A stretch of DNA of 64,000 bases, taken from Phascolarctos cinereus. Taxonomy: Eukaryota; Chordata; Mammalia; Diprotodontia; Phascolarctidae. This document shows positions 48,300-61,029 of the stretch, in pieces. Position numbers and translations under genes: made by a program. The first letter of the stretch is position 1, and the number at the start of each line of letters is the position of its first letter. Location: contig NW_018344261.1 of the NCBI RefSeq assembly GCF_002099425.1, forward strand, positions 1,823,001 through 1,887,000, given 5' to 3'. The notes beneath the pieces were generated by a model. That model saw only the letters and a program-made list of their open reading frames with translations. It had not been told where the DNA came from and did not search any database.

Positions 48300-48535
48300 A
48301 TTTTTTAAAATTTATTTTTAGCTTTCAACATTCACTTCCATAAGATTTTGAGTTTAAAATTCCCCCCCCTCCCCAGTCTTATAGAGGCTTTTTAAATATG
48401 CATTCATATTAAACGTGTTTTCACATTTGTCATGTTGTAAAGAAGAATTAGAACCAATGGGAGGAACCACAAGAAAGAAGAAACAAAACAAAATGACAGA
48501 AAATGAGTAAATAGTATGCTTTCATCTGCAGGGAA
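48300..48535 (-). mobile_element. L1 3'UTR fragment (reverse)
   Basis: 'gctttcaacattcacttcca', 'taagattttgagtttaaaat', 'aacgtgttttcacatttgtc' and 'accaatgggaggaaccacaa' are L1 3'UTR text shared with 39480 and 45900. Confidence 0.85.
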
Positions 48536-48861
48536 TGTCTATTTTCTAACAATGTGCTTAGAAGCACTCACTTTTACTGGAGGAGATGAATTCATCCTCC
48601 CTAAATTCCCTATTCTCTAGATAATATGTTAGTTTATTACTTAACAATAGACTCTAGTCAGAAAAAATGTTGAGTCATGAAGGGCAAGAAAGCTAACTGG
48701 AGTTGTAAACTTATTTCATTCTAACTGATTTCTAGTAGCTTTGAAATTTTCTGCTGGGTTGAAGTGCTTCATATTTAGTGCTGTGGAAATGAATGAACCT
48801 TCAATTCTCAGGTAAATTCATTAAGAGCATCAAAACTGTTCAGGTAATGCTAAGTAGGGGT

Positions 48862-49022
48862 TCTCAACCCCGGGTTTGTGAACTTGATTTTTCTTTTTAA
48901 GTTTAAGTATAGTTTTCCTTTTTAATCCAATTCATTTAAAAGCATTTTGAGAAGAAACCTATAGGTTTCACTGGACTTCTAAAGGGTCATAACATCTACA
49001 AAAAGGTTAAGAACCTCTGTTC
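48862..49022 (-). mobile_element. hAT-like MITE
   Basis: Near-inverted ends 'aggggttctcaacccc' and 'aaaggttaagaacctctg', with an internal 'aaacctataggtttcactgg'. Related to the elements at 9335 and 40260. Confidence 0.6.
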
Positions 49023-49029
49023 TAGATCC

Positions 49030-49200
49030 TGCTGGGCAGCTAGGTGGCATGGAGTGCTGGGCTTGAAACCAAGACCTGAATTAAAATCTTGCCTCAGACC
49101 CTTATTAGTTCCAGGCAATTTACTTGACTTCTTTCAGCCTCAGTTTCTCCATCCCTTAAATGGAGCTAGCTACCCAGAATGGTGACTAGGGTTATATAAC
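49030..49200 (+). repeat. CORE-SINE/MIR-type SINE
   Basis: 'gggcagctaggtggcatgga', 'cttgcctcagacccttatta', 'tcagcctcagtttctccatc'. Diverged. Confidence 0.75.
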
Positions 49201-49539
49201 TCCCATATCTAGTGAAGGATAAGTCCCATGGAGGTGGGTACCTCCTGACAGCTTGTCTCAAGGGGCCATTCAGGCAAACATCCAAATAAACATAATCTCA
49301 AATTGACAGTTCCATTAATTACAACCCCCTTAGACTGATTCTCAAGATTCCAGGACAGCAAGACTCTTATGTGTAGGGTCCTATCTTCCTCAACTACCTG
49401 GGAATATGTCATAAGTAGAAGATAACACCCCTGGTCAGGAAAATCAGTTTTGGAATAATGAATTTCACACTGGCAAAAAGGTACAAGGCTGACTACTGAA
49501 AGTCACTGGTACCGAGTCAGTTTCCTGGGGCCTTCCACC

Positions 49540-50495
49540 CAAACCTACTAAGTTCAATTCTATTCAACAAATATTTAATATCTCTACTACTCAGGCACTA
49601 ATGGTATAGGGTCTGGACTTGTGATTTCATTGATATAGGGAACTCCCCAGCAAATAAACTCCCTCTACCAATGCAGGTCAATACTTTCTCTGTACCTTGT
49701 ATTAATTGCCTATACTACTGAGGGATTAAGTAATTTGTCCAGAGTCATGCAGCTAGTATGTGTCAAAGACAGGACTTGAATCCGTGCATAACTAGCTCAG
49801 TGGTCAGTTCTGTATCTGTACATCATTGGACATACAAAGACAAAAATGAAACTGGTTCTGACCTCAAGGAATTTACATTGGGCAAGGATAGAGGTGAGAC
49901 AGCTTGTATCAAAGTACTTTGAGGAGGGAGAGAGCACTAATAACTTGGGAGGCAAGTTGTGCAGGAAGTGGTACCTTCAAGGCTCAGCTCAGAGGCTATG
50001 GATGGAGGGCATTCCAGTATAAGTGGAACAGCCTGTGGGAGGGCACTAAGATGGCTGCTGGAAAGCAAACTGTGACAAGGAAAATATGAAATGTTTGAAA
50101 AGGTAGGTTAGAGCCAGATTATGGAGAACTTCAAATGATAGCTGAGGAGTTTTCCTAAGGGCCTGCTGTGAAGGCTGAGCTAGTTTTCCTTAAGGCAGAA
50201 AAGCTGTCCCTGAGACCTTCTTAATCCAGGAGACTAGGAATCTAGCCATCTTATCAGTTTTTCAATCTTCCAGTGCAAAAAAAGGCCAGTCCATGAGGAA
50301 ACTTGAAAAATGGCCCACAACTATTTGACTCAACATACCCTACTGACCATACTGGCTTCCAAATGAAGACAAGGAAGACCACACCTATTTTATTTTAGTG
50401 CTGATATCCTTTCCAGACTATTACTAAGTAAACTTACATTCTACTAGGGAGAAACATGTTGAAGTATAAATATCAGACATTTTAAAAAATATACT
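49540..50495. repeat. Old dispersed repeat remains and MIR (reverse)
   Basis: A reverse MIR core lies at about 49725-49825 ('taatttgtccagagtcatgc', 'caggacttgaatccg'). The flanks ('attcaacaaatatttaatat', 'aaaaatgaaactggttctga', 'gatggctgctggaaag') resemble an old mammalian repeat I cannot name. No gene. Confidence 0.5.
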
Positions 50496-50502
50496 GTGAT
50501 GG

Positions 50503-50645
50503 GGCAGCTAGGTGGCACAGTGAATAGAGCTCTGGCCTTGGAGGAGGATCTGAGTTCAAATCCAGCCTCAGACACTTAACACTTACTAGCTGTGTGACCC
50601 TGGGCAAGTCACTTAACCCTAATAGCCTCACCAAAAAAAAAAAGG
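50503..50645 (+). repeat. Marsupial SINE
   Basis: 'ggggcagctaggtggcacag', 'agctgtgtgaccctgggcaa' and an A-rich tail. The flanking repeat is imperfect. Confidence 0.9.
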
Positions 50646-50659
50646 CAAAAAAAGATACA

Positions 50660-50905
50660 CAGTGATGTAGGGCACTAAAATCTGTTCAGTCACCTCCAAT
50701 TCTTTGTCACCCCTCCACACCCACCTCATATGGGATTTTCTTGGCAAAGATACTGAAGTGGTTTGCCATTTCCTTCTCCAGTGAATTAGTGGATTAAGCT
50801 AAGTGACTGGCCCAGGGCCACACAGGTAGTGTCTTGAGGCCACATTTGAACTCAGGTCTTCCTGACCCTGGGCATGGTGCTCTGTTGCTAAGCCACCTAG
50901 CTGAC
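50660..50905 (-). repeat. SINE with RTE-like tail (reverse)
   Basis: 'tgggattttcttggcaaaga', 'tttgccatttccttctccag', 'cacatttgaactcaggtctt' and 'aagccacctagctg'. Confidence 0.88.
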
Positions 50906-51127
50906 TCCAAAGGGAGCTATAGCTCCCAACAATTGGGCAAGGCCCAGAGGATGATACCAAAATTGTTGCTGCTTCATGGAGCTACAGAAGGAAAGACTGG
51001 GAACTCAGAGATGTTGTGAGTTCTCTTACACTATTGCTCTTTTGGTTCTTTTCTTCATAGCTAAGGCTCTTCAGTTTGCAACAAAACACCCCTTAAAAGA
51101 GGCAGCATGGAGTAATAGAGAGGGCAT

Positions 51128-52160
51128 TGTAAAATTGTTTACTGATTGTTAAGAGGTTTTAGTTAATCACTGAAATGATTAACTATGAATCAGATTTGGA
51201 TTTGATTGCATAGGTCTCAGCAGTAGTTTGTAAGAGTAATTAGGTACCCTAATTTTTTTTTAAGGCAATTGGGGTTAAGTGACTTGCCCAGGGTCACACA
51301 GCTAGTAAGTGTCAAGTGTTTGGTCTGAGGCTGGATTTGAACTGAGGTCCTCCTGACTTCAGGGCCAATGCTCTATCCACTGCACCACCTAGGTACCCTA
51401 ATTTTAAGGCTTACAAGCTCGTCCTGTCTCATGAGGAAGATAAAGAAAATGAATGGTAGATAAATCAACCCTGGTGAGCAGAGGTTTTGCCTAGCACTGA
51501 GTATCTTTGGTATTGAATGCTATCTGGCACAGGACTGTCTACAGGATATTACTCAACTCCATATTTTCCCCATTCCTATAAATTCTAGAGATCCCTCTTG
51601 CAAGTCAGCATGACGAAACAAAATGTATATCCCACCCTTCACCTTTTTTATAGGCAAATCACAGTCTCAAATTAGTTTGCATCACGGGACTTTATGTAAC
51701 TGCCTGCATTAATAGCTGTTCTGAGTGTCAGGTATGTCTCTGGTCACTAAGGGACCACTGACCTCTATTATTGGCAATTGCTAGCCTGGCTAATAAATAG
51801 ATTTTGCTTGAAACTTTATGCCTCAAGTTATCTTCATTTCATATCATAACAATTGGCAACCCAGATGGGACTTGAGTGATGGGACCTCCAAGGAAGATGC
51901 ACTGGAGGCTGGACATCCCCCTCATCTCTGAGTCAATTTTTTTTGAGCCAAAATAAGTTCCTGAATGGGAAAATCTATTCAACAAACCAACTAGGAAAAT
52001 TTCTAGGGTACTTAGTTTTTTGTGTAAGTAGAACTGAATTTGATTTTAAAAACCTTTTAAAATTGATTATGCATGCTGGGCTTGTAGCAGAAAACTTTAA
52101 AAGAGAAAGTAAAAAACTTAATGGAGAAATTGGAGAAAAATGTGTAGTCTAGCAACTACT
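51128..52160 (+). mobile_element. ERV fossil: LTR, primer-binding site and gag leader
   Basis: A probable LTR (51128-51847, about 585 bp without a SINE insert) has an AATAAA near 51791. It is followed by a primer-binding-like TGGCAACCCAGATGGGAC at 51852-51869. A short leader follows, then a gag-like start whose first residues are MGKSIQQ, as in myristoylated Gag. The tRNA is not certain; the site is nearest to tRNA-Arg. The element is broken and its 3' end is not identified; it may run further right. The left border is tentative. Confidence 0.5.
51257..51389 (-). repeat. Young SINE (reverse) in LTR, 16-bp TSD
   Basis: 'ggcaattggggttaagtgac', 'gggtcacacagctagtaagt' and 'ctgcaccacc', with the duplication TAGGTACCCTAATTTT at 51241-51256 and 51390-51405. 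Confidence 0.95.
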
Positions 52161-54510
52161 TTTTTTCCCAAGTGAATGTTCACTAAGGCAAAAACATTCA
52201 GCTGATAAGACATTGAAACTTTAAGTGATTATTTGGCTGCTTTCTAATTGACCAATTCAAAATTTAAGAATGAGAATCAGTCTTCAGGACCTCCTTATTA
52301 ATCCATTATGTCATGAACTGGACACCTGCTCTGGCACAAAAACTGGTAGCAGTTGCAGCCAGGCTTTCTTGAGCACGATGCTGTGATACCAGTTTTGAAA
52401 GCAAGGGCTACTAGTAGGAATGCAATGAGTCACTGGGAGGGACACCCTGATAATATTTTCTGGGCTACATTAGATCCATGAGGCAAGGACCAGGTTTGTG
52501 ACTAAGCTCCCAAAGCTGTCTCATCTACTTGGCTGAGTAAATTCAGCCACAGTAGAAAGCAAAGGGTGAACCACAGCTGAACCACATTGGAAGGAAACTC
52601 TTCATAGATAAAACTTGAGTAGGAGGTTTTGCCTCCCAAGGCAAGCCTGAAAATTGTGCCTCTACACAATTGGCCTTAAGCAACCTACAGCAGTCTAAAA
52701 GGAGCAATTCTTGAACTCAATGCTTTGACTGGGAAGAGTAGGGGATGCCTCACTAGTCACTGTCCTCTTCCACAACAGTGCCACTGGAGGGCCACCTCAG
52801 GTACCTTCCTAATTACCCTCCCCTGAGCCACTTGTGATTTCTGCTGTTAGTTCCCCATTTAATATGCCTTTAAAAGATGCCAATGAGGGCAAGTAGCAGT
52901 ATTCTCATGGGGATCCCCCTGGGAAAATTAAATCCTGCAGTAAAGGTATGCTGCCAATTCAACTGTTAGTGATGAAAACAAGCACTGTTCTGTTAAATAC
53001 AGTAACCTTTGGGTCTAAGACTGCTAGAGATTTCAGCTGATGTATTATTTTAGCCTGATTATTGCACATTAGCGGAATTAACAATGTCCATTGAACTATT
53101 TCACTTCCTCCCCCCCAAAAAAAAATAAATTATGGTGTGGGGCAGCCCTGCCTGATTAGACATGGCCACTGCTTTTTAAGGACCTGCTTCTTTCTCTCCT
53201 GTTCTGGCGTATCCTCCTCTTTTGCTCCTCTACTCAATTCATCTTCCAGTATGGTAAAAGATCTAGCATCTTTCAAAAAAAGAGGAACTGGCTACTGGTG
53301 GTTTTTCTTTTCAAAAGAGATTTATACCTGCTATCACCCAGCCTGGAAAGATGATACCCTCAAGTCACTTTCTTGTTACCCCAGAAATTGCCTAATATGA
53401 ACAAAAGAGGAAACCTAGGCAGAAACCTCAGGCAATTGTGGCCACAGCTTAAATACTTCCTGCTCCTTTAAAAACCCTACCACAGGGAATGGGTATGCTT
53501 TCAGTGCTGCAGAAAGTTACTTTTTACTAGAGATTACAGAAAGAAAAAGAATAAGAACAAAAACAGGATGTTGGGAGGATCTAAATAGAAATTTACAGTA
53601 CAAGAGTAAGGTGGAGATAAGTTGCTGTCTTCTTATCTGTGCTGTTATATCTGTGCTTTGTGTTAACCCATGCTGGCAAGTATTTCCAACAGTTTGTTTT
53701 GCTCTATGTCTTGATAATTGAACCTACACTTTTTCTTTTGGCCTGATCAACCAATAGAAAAAGACTGTAAAAAGGAAAATATTCAGTCTTCAGAAAAGAA
53801 AAATCTCTCTTTTCTCTCTCTGCTTCCAATGCTGGCCACATTGGAGACTACAGAGATGAAAAGCCAGGTACAAAAACTAATTAAAAACTAAATTTGTTAT
53901 TTTTTTAAAAAGGATGGAATTTGCAGAAAAATTCTAAATCGTGATTTGAATGTTTTTATGACTATTTTCATGAGTTTTTTTTTGGGGGGGGTTACAGTAA
54001 ACTTTGTAAAGTATGATGAAAACAAAAAAATTGGTAGCTCTATTATATTAATTCACAAAAAGGAGTAACTTTAAGATGACTTGAGATTGCTTTTAAAGTT
54101 ACAGTTAGAATTTTTAAAATTTTTATTGATCATAAAATTTGTTCAAGAGAGATTTAGTAAAAGTCAGAGTATTAAGATAAGAACAACTTAGGAAAAATAG
54201 TACAAGAGGAATTGGAATAAAACTCCTGTGACTTTAAATAATTTCACAAATAAGAACTTAAAAAATACAATACATTTGCTATTTAAAATTAAAGAAAAAG
54301 ATAATGTGTTGGAGAATAAAAGAATGAGATTAGCTCTCCAACTGTTCAAGTCTCACTTATACAACAAGAGCAGTCAGTCCTACTTTTTGATTAGCAGAAT
54401 AAGTCCAAAGGCTATTTTCTCAGAGCCAAGATGAATGGAACTAGTTATAAATTAAAGTGAAGTGGGAGTTTCTCAGCCAGCTAAAAACATTTGTTAAATA
54501 GAGAGGAAAA
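52161..54510. other. Gene-free stretch, unassigned
   Basis: AT-rich DNA without recognisable exons. The part after 53800 is very A-rich. It may include more of the ERV fossil, but I cannot show that. Confidence 0.4.
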
Positions 54511-54514
54511 AGAC

Positions 54515-54715
54515 AACATGACATAAGGGAAAAGGCACTGGACTTGGAGTCAAGAGCCCCAGGTTCTAGGCCTCACTCAGCCACTTAAGTGGCATGAATT
54601 TGGGCAAGACATTTCACCTCATCTAGTGTCATCAGCTGTAAAGTGAGAGTTGGACTAGATGTTCTCTATGGGCCTCTCTATAATACCTTCTATGAAATGA
54701 AGGCTATTCCTTTTT
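54515..54715 (+). repeat. MIR SINE
   Basis: 'ggcactggacttggagtcaa', 'gccccaggttctaggcctc', 'cagctgtaaagtgagagttg' and 'gactagatgttct'. Confidence 0.8.
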
Positions 54716-55124
54716 CCATGTGGGTATGATTCCCATCTATCTACCCAATCCTTCTGAAAATGATTTTATTAACGTAGTGTCAAGCTTAGTGACATGTGAA
54801 ATAGGGGAAGAGAGATTACATTAGGTATCAAAATAATGTATGTGAGAGAAGGAGACAGGGATATTGTAGTTATACTTACAAGTGGAAAAAAAGGACACAA
54901 AAGAATACCCAGAAAATAACTGGAACAAAGTAGGTATTTAGAAGCTCCCCTTTGGAACTACTACTCTTCCATACCCTCTCTATCACCTCAATAAATGTAA
55001 CACACAAATAACAAAACAAAAAAAATCAGATTCACTTTACTTTTGGACCAGACCTGTGATTTCAGGGATCTCTTAAATGAGGAAACTTTTTGGCCAATAC
55101 CAACTGGCAACTGTTCGGTACTTT

Positions 55125-55265
55125 ATATATAGTCTTAAGCTAAATGGGGTACTAAGAGATTTGCCCAGGGTAAACAAAGCCGGTATGTATGGAAGAATCT
55201 GAACCCAGGTCTTCCTGAATTCAAAGTCTGTTCTTTATCCAATATATCACACTGCCTTTCTCCTC
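55125..55265 (-). repeat. MIR SINE (reverse)
   Basis: 'gagatttgcccagggtaaac', 'tctgaacccaggtcttcctg' and 'aagtctgttctttatcc'. The region 55266-56791 is unassigned and contains no exon I can support. Confidence 0.7.
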
Positions 55266-56791
55266 ACTTATTTTCAGGTTACCTCAACAGATTCCATTCC
55301 TATTTTTGCATATGGCTTCCTCCCACCCTTTTCCTTCTGTCCCCCCCCCATACAGTTTTTTGTTTTAGTCAAGTATTGTTCAGATTATGGCTTCTCAGAA
55401 CATCAGTGACAACTTGATTAAAACTTTAGGAATATAGAAATGAAAAGACCTGTTGGCCCAAACTACACTTTTCTAGGCAATTAGTTCTTCTCTATACAAT
55501 ATCTCCTGAATACCAACGCATACATACACACAACCTGAAATGCCTAAAATGTCAATTAATACAAAGCACAACAACAGAAAGGAAAACAATCCCAAACATT
55601 TAGTAGAGTTTTCTATACAGAGACTATGAACTTGACCTTGCAGGAAAGCGGCCTAGCTTATACCCTTCCCTTGTAGAATCGAACACTAAAAGACCTAAAG
55701 GATAGGAATGATGGTTTCTTGGTGTTGTTAGAACACCTAACTGGGAAAAGTCTGAAAAGAAATACATTTGAGAAATGTAATGTGGAATGGATCCGGTTTG
55801 ATACAGGCATCCAGGATCCATGGCCCAGAAACACTAACACTGCGCTTGCTCCATGCTGATACATCTTTAAGTAACCAAAGATAACGTAAACTTATGAGTT
55901 TATTGTTGGCATGCTGACTTCTTTGTGTGTTTCCCTATATATCAAACGAGCGCAGTCAGTAGGTGCCACTACTCCTTGTCTCGACTGGCTACCGTGAAAA
56001 TAAATAATAAGCCTTTTATTTATGGCTCCACTGTCTTTCACAGGTCTGGCCGAATCCAGTGTGAGCCTGCATGGAGCTGAGCTTCTGCATTACAAGAAAT
56101 TAGCATTCTCAAGACTGCAGAGGAAACTATTTTTTTTACAATGGAAAGCAGCTAAGTTAATTCTGCTGAACCACTGCACCACTCAGATACACACAGGAAA
56201 AAAAAGACAGCTGCTTGTTACTTATGATGGGAAACAAAAGAAAATTACCGCCTCAATTACATGGCAATGCTAGTATGTCATTCAGTTAAGTCATTATTAA
56301 ATTGCAGTATTTAAGCTGTGTTCGATTTTCTGCCTTAGACTGTGAATAGAGTTATCTGGTCTGTTTTTATCCTGAAAATCTCCAGTGATCAATTAAAAAG
56401 CTCCTAAAGGGTTAGTCACCAAATGTCTTTGCAGGGAGATCACACACACCATTTAAATACATTTAATTTTCCTAAAGAAATTCAGCTGTGCAGCTGGCTC
56501 TAGCTGTATGTTTCCTAAATGAGAGAAAACATGGAGACCTTTCCTTTTAGAAGGTGCAAATATCAAAAGCTGAGTAAGCAATCTGCAAACAGAAAAGCAT
56601 GAGATTATTTTTTTGTTTCTTTGGCTTAGAGGGGAGGTGGCAAGGGTGTTATCGCTATTATATGTTACTTCAAAATCTATGTACCAAAATGAGCATCTGC
56701 ATCCCATTTCCCCATGACAGAACAGGACAGCTAGGTCTGCAGAGCAAACCTCATGTAGAGTTGCTATGTGATGGCCCAAGCTCTTCCTCAG

Positions 56792-57425
56792 TTATTCTAC
56801 AAGTAACAAGTATTCCCTCCAAGATGCTGGCAATGGCAGGCCCTTTACTGCATCTGGCAGATACTGGAGTCCCAGGCTATGTCGAACAGCATATAGAGAC
56901 AATGTTTTTAGGGTTCCTGGGGCAGAGTACAGCACAGTCAGTTTTTCACAAAGTTGTGGGTCTTTGGCTACCTCACCAGGCATGGTGCCATTTTTCCATA
57001 ATTCAAAGTGTCCGACAGATCTGTGGAGGAGCTCAAAGCAAGAATCCTCTTTTTCTGTTCCTACTCCCCTAACCAACAGAGCCACCAACAGGGAGATAGG
57101 TGTCTGGCCCTTTAAGTTGGTGACCTTGACCTCTGCACCATAGTCAAGGAGTATGCTAACACTCTCAAGGTTTCCCTTCATGGCTGCCCAGCTGAGTGGT
57201 GTGTCATTGTTGTAACCCCAAGGCATTGATGGAGGCACCAACTTTCTAAAGGGCCCTTACACACTCAGCATTATTCTTAAAGGCTGCCCAGTGAAGTGGG
57301 GTATCTCTGTTGCCATGTAGCGCATTGGGGTTTGCACCATATTCCAACAGGACTTCCACACAGGCTTCATCTTTCTCAGCTGCATAATGGAGAGCCATCT
57401 GGTTATAGCCATCTAGAGCATTTAC
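56792..57425 (-). pseudogene. ASB8: ASB8 last exon: ankyrin repeats and SOCS box, with stop and frameshift
   Basis: It begins after 'gttatttctag' with VNALDGYNQMALHYAAEKDE and continues through ANPNALHGNRDTPLHWAAF to the stop near 57265. After a one-base shift it is open again (NNDTPLSWAAMKGNLESVSI … SOCS box) to the TAA at 56792-56794. The exon is 634 bases, one more than expected. Confidence 0.9.
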
Positions 57426-59069
57426 CTAGAAATAACAAAGAATAATAAATAATAAAATAATAAAGAAATAACAAATACATTACAGTGGATATAACAAGCA
57501 GACACAGAATGTCAGGCAGATCCAAATTATTCATCTACACACCATCACTAATAATCTATCATGCTGCACAAAGACAGGTACCTGGGGTGGGAGGAGTAAT
57601 CAGCTTTGAATAATCATATAAGGCAATAGGAAGACAAAGGAAGTTCACAGAAAAAGGTATTGATTACTTGGCAGTAACCATTTTAAACAAGTACATATTC
57701 CATATCTGTAAGGGTAGTCTGAAGTTCCCTGGAAGTAAGTTTAGAAGGCAGGGTATGAAGGGAGGTGTTTCTGTAGTAGCCCCATAAAGCTCTTAGCAGA
57801 GAAGCTAGCTGATATTTCTTTAGTAAGAAGAAATATTCTGTTAGGATTCCAAGGAGGAAAGTTTAAAAAGTGACTGGAGGAAAAAGATTCTTTAGTCCTA
57901 AATCCTTAATTAACAGGAATAACCATCAGCTACTACAAATACAACTAAAGCTGTCAAAGAGAAAAAATAGAACCACCCTGTTAACAGAGGGGGAAAGAAA
58001 ACTTTTAAAGAACTTTGGTTTAGTTCTTAGTTTAGTTTAGTTCTTACCACAGAGACAGTTATTAGTTACAGAAAAATTAGCTCTGAACTCATGGACTCCT
58101 ATCTGTTCTGAACTCTCCAGGGCTCTGCTGTTATCTTTCCTCTTCTGTCTCATCTTTTGACTATGCTGCTACTACTTAGTACTTCCACAACAGGGTAAGG
58201 TGAGAAGGAAGAGGATGCAGCTTAAACTCATCTTTTGCTACTAAGCAGTGATGAGACAGGCTTGGTAAAGAAAACCTTTAAGAGAGTAGAAATTTTGGAT
58301 TATTAATCTCCTTTATCCCAGTTCTCTTGGTCCTCTATAGTTAAGAACAATCTAGAGAAAGCTCTAATATACACAGTATTATTAATTTGGACAAAACTAT
58401 AAGGATGTCAGTTGCTATATTCCATATTCACATATTGCACTCCTAATCCATAAACTCATTCAGCTGCCCTAAAATATGCTGCTATTGGCCTTAAACTTGT
58501 GATGGCCACAACTGAAGGAAAACAAAATTGAGACCAATACTCACAACAGCACAGAGGTGGGGATAACAGCAGAGAAGGCAGAATTCCCAGGAAGGGATGA
58601 GAGGTATATCTTCATTTTCATTTAATGTTGGGAGGCTGTGTCTGCCATGAGGTCCAACCTTAGACCAGACAATGTAAGAGTTAGGTTGGGGGTTGACTTC
58701 CTTTGTACAGTTCCAGTTCATTCTCCATCCAAAAAAAAAAAGTTTCAAGGGTATTGAAGAGTGCCCCCCAAAAAAGTGGGCTGGGAACAAAAAAGGGAAA
58801 GAGAAATTACTCCTCAGTTAACACCAACAACAGTTCAAATTAAGGAGGGGAAAGGTGACTGGAGTACACAATGGGGCTGATAAACAACAGATATTCATGG
58901 CTCTAGCTAGCCACCATGATGCCTTGCAATAAAAGTGGTTCTAACCAATGGCACCACTAACTAGAGGGCAAGAAAAAAAGGTGGAGATGTATGGAGGAGA
59001 GAACTGATTCTTGGAAAATATGATGTTTTTCAACGAAGTGTTAGAGTAGGTTATTAAAAACAAATTACC

Positions 59070-59213
59070 AGAGCAGCTAGGTGGCGCAGTGGATAGAGCA
59101 CCAGCCCTGAAGTCAGGAGGACTTGAGTTCAAATATGACCTCAGACCAAACACTTGACACTTACTAGCTGTGTGACCCTGGGCAAGTCACTTAACCCCAA
59201 TTGCCAAAAAAAG
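59070..59213 (+). repeat. SINE inserted at the ASB8 splice donor
   Basis: 'gcagctaggtggcgcagtgg', 'aagtcaggaggacttgagtt', 'gctgtgtgaccctgggcaag' and an A tail. The target duplication is AAATTACC at 59062-59069 and AAATTATC at 59214-59221, and it covers the exon-intron boundary. It is antisense to ASB8. Confidence 0.92.
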
Positions 59214-59220
59214 AAATTAT

Positions 59221-59325
59221 CTCAGCTCTTTTTTCCAAGAGTAACTCCATACAGTCAGCATCTGACACCATGCATGCACAGTGCAGTGGCTTCAGTGTGC
59301 CATGAGTACAATTCACATCAGCTCC
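59221..59325 (-). pseudogene. ASB8: ASB8 exon B, donor lost
   Basis: 35 codons (GADVNCTHGTLKPLHCACMV…ELLLEKRAE) follow the acceptor 'ctgcctatag'. Frame and length match the human exon. The base after the exon reads ATAATT where GTAATT is expected; the unchanged GGTAATTT is found across the SINE at 59069-59062. Confidence 0.9.
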
Positions 59326-59994
59326 CTATAGGCAGAAAAACAGAGAACTTTCATCAGTTTTGCCTAAGTAGTGAGACCCTAGTCAGACTAGGAAGAATTT
59401 GCTATTTTAAGGAAAGCTGGAATGGAATGAAAATGGAATCATTTCCCTCTTTCATCATGTTCTGAAAAAGCTAGTCAGACAGGCAGGGAAAAGGCTCAAG
59501 ACTGGGTACCAGGGAAAATGAGTCCTGCCTCCACCAGACATACCATGCAAAATAAATACAGCAACCCCGTTTCTTCATTTGAAAACTAGAGAAATATAGC
59601 TCTACTGTTGCAGACAATCAAATAAAGCACTGCCAATTTTTTTTTTGAATCACACTAATAACCACCTTTATTAAGAAGTCTAACTCTCAGACCACCATCA
59701 AAAGCTCAATCCTATCATCTGTACCAACAGTGAAGCCCTTGTTAGACTAAGCAGAATTTGCTATGTTGAAGAAAGCTGGAATATTGAGACACTTTCCTAT
59801 CCCACTATGCTCTTTAGAAGGTAGGGCAACAACACTATCAGCATGGGGACCAGGAAAATCAGGCAACAACTCTCCTGCCCTTTTAATGATGTTACAACTA
59901 ACAAGAGTGGAATGAAACTTAATATCCATTTTTTGTTCATAAAAATCATATGAATCCACTGCAACTTCATTAGGTAGTATTACCAATATGCAGC

Positions 59995-60158
59995 ACAGGA
60001 ATTTTATTTATTTATTTTGGCTAGGCAATGGGGGTAAGTGACTTGCCCACGGTCACATAGCCAGTAAGTGTCAAGCGTCTCAGGTCACATTTGAACTCCG
60101 GTACTTCTCACTTTAGGGCCAGTGCTCTATCCATTGCGACACTTAAGCTAGCCCCCGT
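59995..60158 (-). repeat. Marsupial SINE (reverse)
   Basis: 'ggtaagtgacttgcccacgg', 'tcacatagccagtaagtgtc' and 'catttgaactccggtacttc'. Near-matching flanks AGGAATTTTA / GGGAATTTTA. It lies in the first ASB8 intron. Confidence 0.88.
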
Positions 60159-60599
60159 ATGGGAATTTTAAAGGTTGTTTGGCCCAGCAGTAGTGTTGCT
60201 CCTAATGTAAATTTGAAAAAAACATAATTAAGAAATAGCCAAAGTCAGGCTAATTCAACAGAAGAGCAGAATCAGAACTTGAGAGTTTCTAGTATGGAGT
60301 CCTTTACCAAGACTTAATTAACTGCACATTTTACTTTTCACAACCACAAAACATCAGGCTGCTCACAATGGTTCTTAAGTCTCACGTACTACTACCATGA
60401 CAATGGTCTGGTTGCATTCTGAAGCAGGCAAGAAACTGTACCTGCCACGACTGCCCGACAGAAATTTATGGTCAGGTGCCACAGATTTTCTAAAAGTCAT
60501 AGATTTATAACCAGCATTTATTTCTTAAATATAATGTCACATTGTGCTTTTCAAAAGTTAGAAAACTACCCAAAGTAAGAAACTGTAGCATTCGAGCAA

Positions 60600-60960
60600 T
60601 AGAGCAGTACATAGTAACACAAAAATATACTTTGACCCAGTAGTCTTAGGAATATCCCCTGAAAGTGTCATAAAGAACAACAAAAAAAAGGAACTGCATG
60701 ACGATTTTCATAGCTGCGTTATACATAAATGCAAAAAAATCTAATTAACCTAAATGCCCAACAATAGAGGAATGACTAAATAAACTGTGGTACACTAATG
60801 CAACTAACATAGTATAATACACAAATATGAAGAATACAAAAAAATGTGAAAAGTAATGAAATGATGTAATGAAGTAATGCAAAACGTTTAAAAAAAAACT
60901 AGAAATACAGTACACACAATTTTAAAGCCATATAAGAGGAAAACAACTTGGACTTTTTAC
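60600..60960 (+). mobile_element. Old L1 3' fragment
   Basis: 'tttgacccagtagtcttagg', 'ttttcatagctgcgttatac', 'cccaacaatagaggaatgac' and 'aactgtggtacactaatgca', in the ASB8 intron. Confidence 0.75.
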
Positions 60961-61029
60961 ACATTGAAATTAAACTGTAAACAGCTTCCCAAATACAGGA
61001 TTTTGTTCCATCAGTTGTTTTTTTCCGTT

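Noticed and set aside
56599-57072. 157-codon plus-strand frame
   Set aside because: It is antisense to the ASB8 last exon and has no domain.
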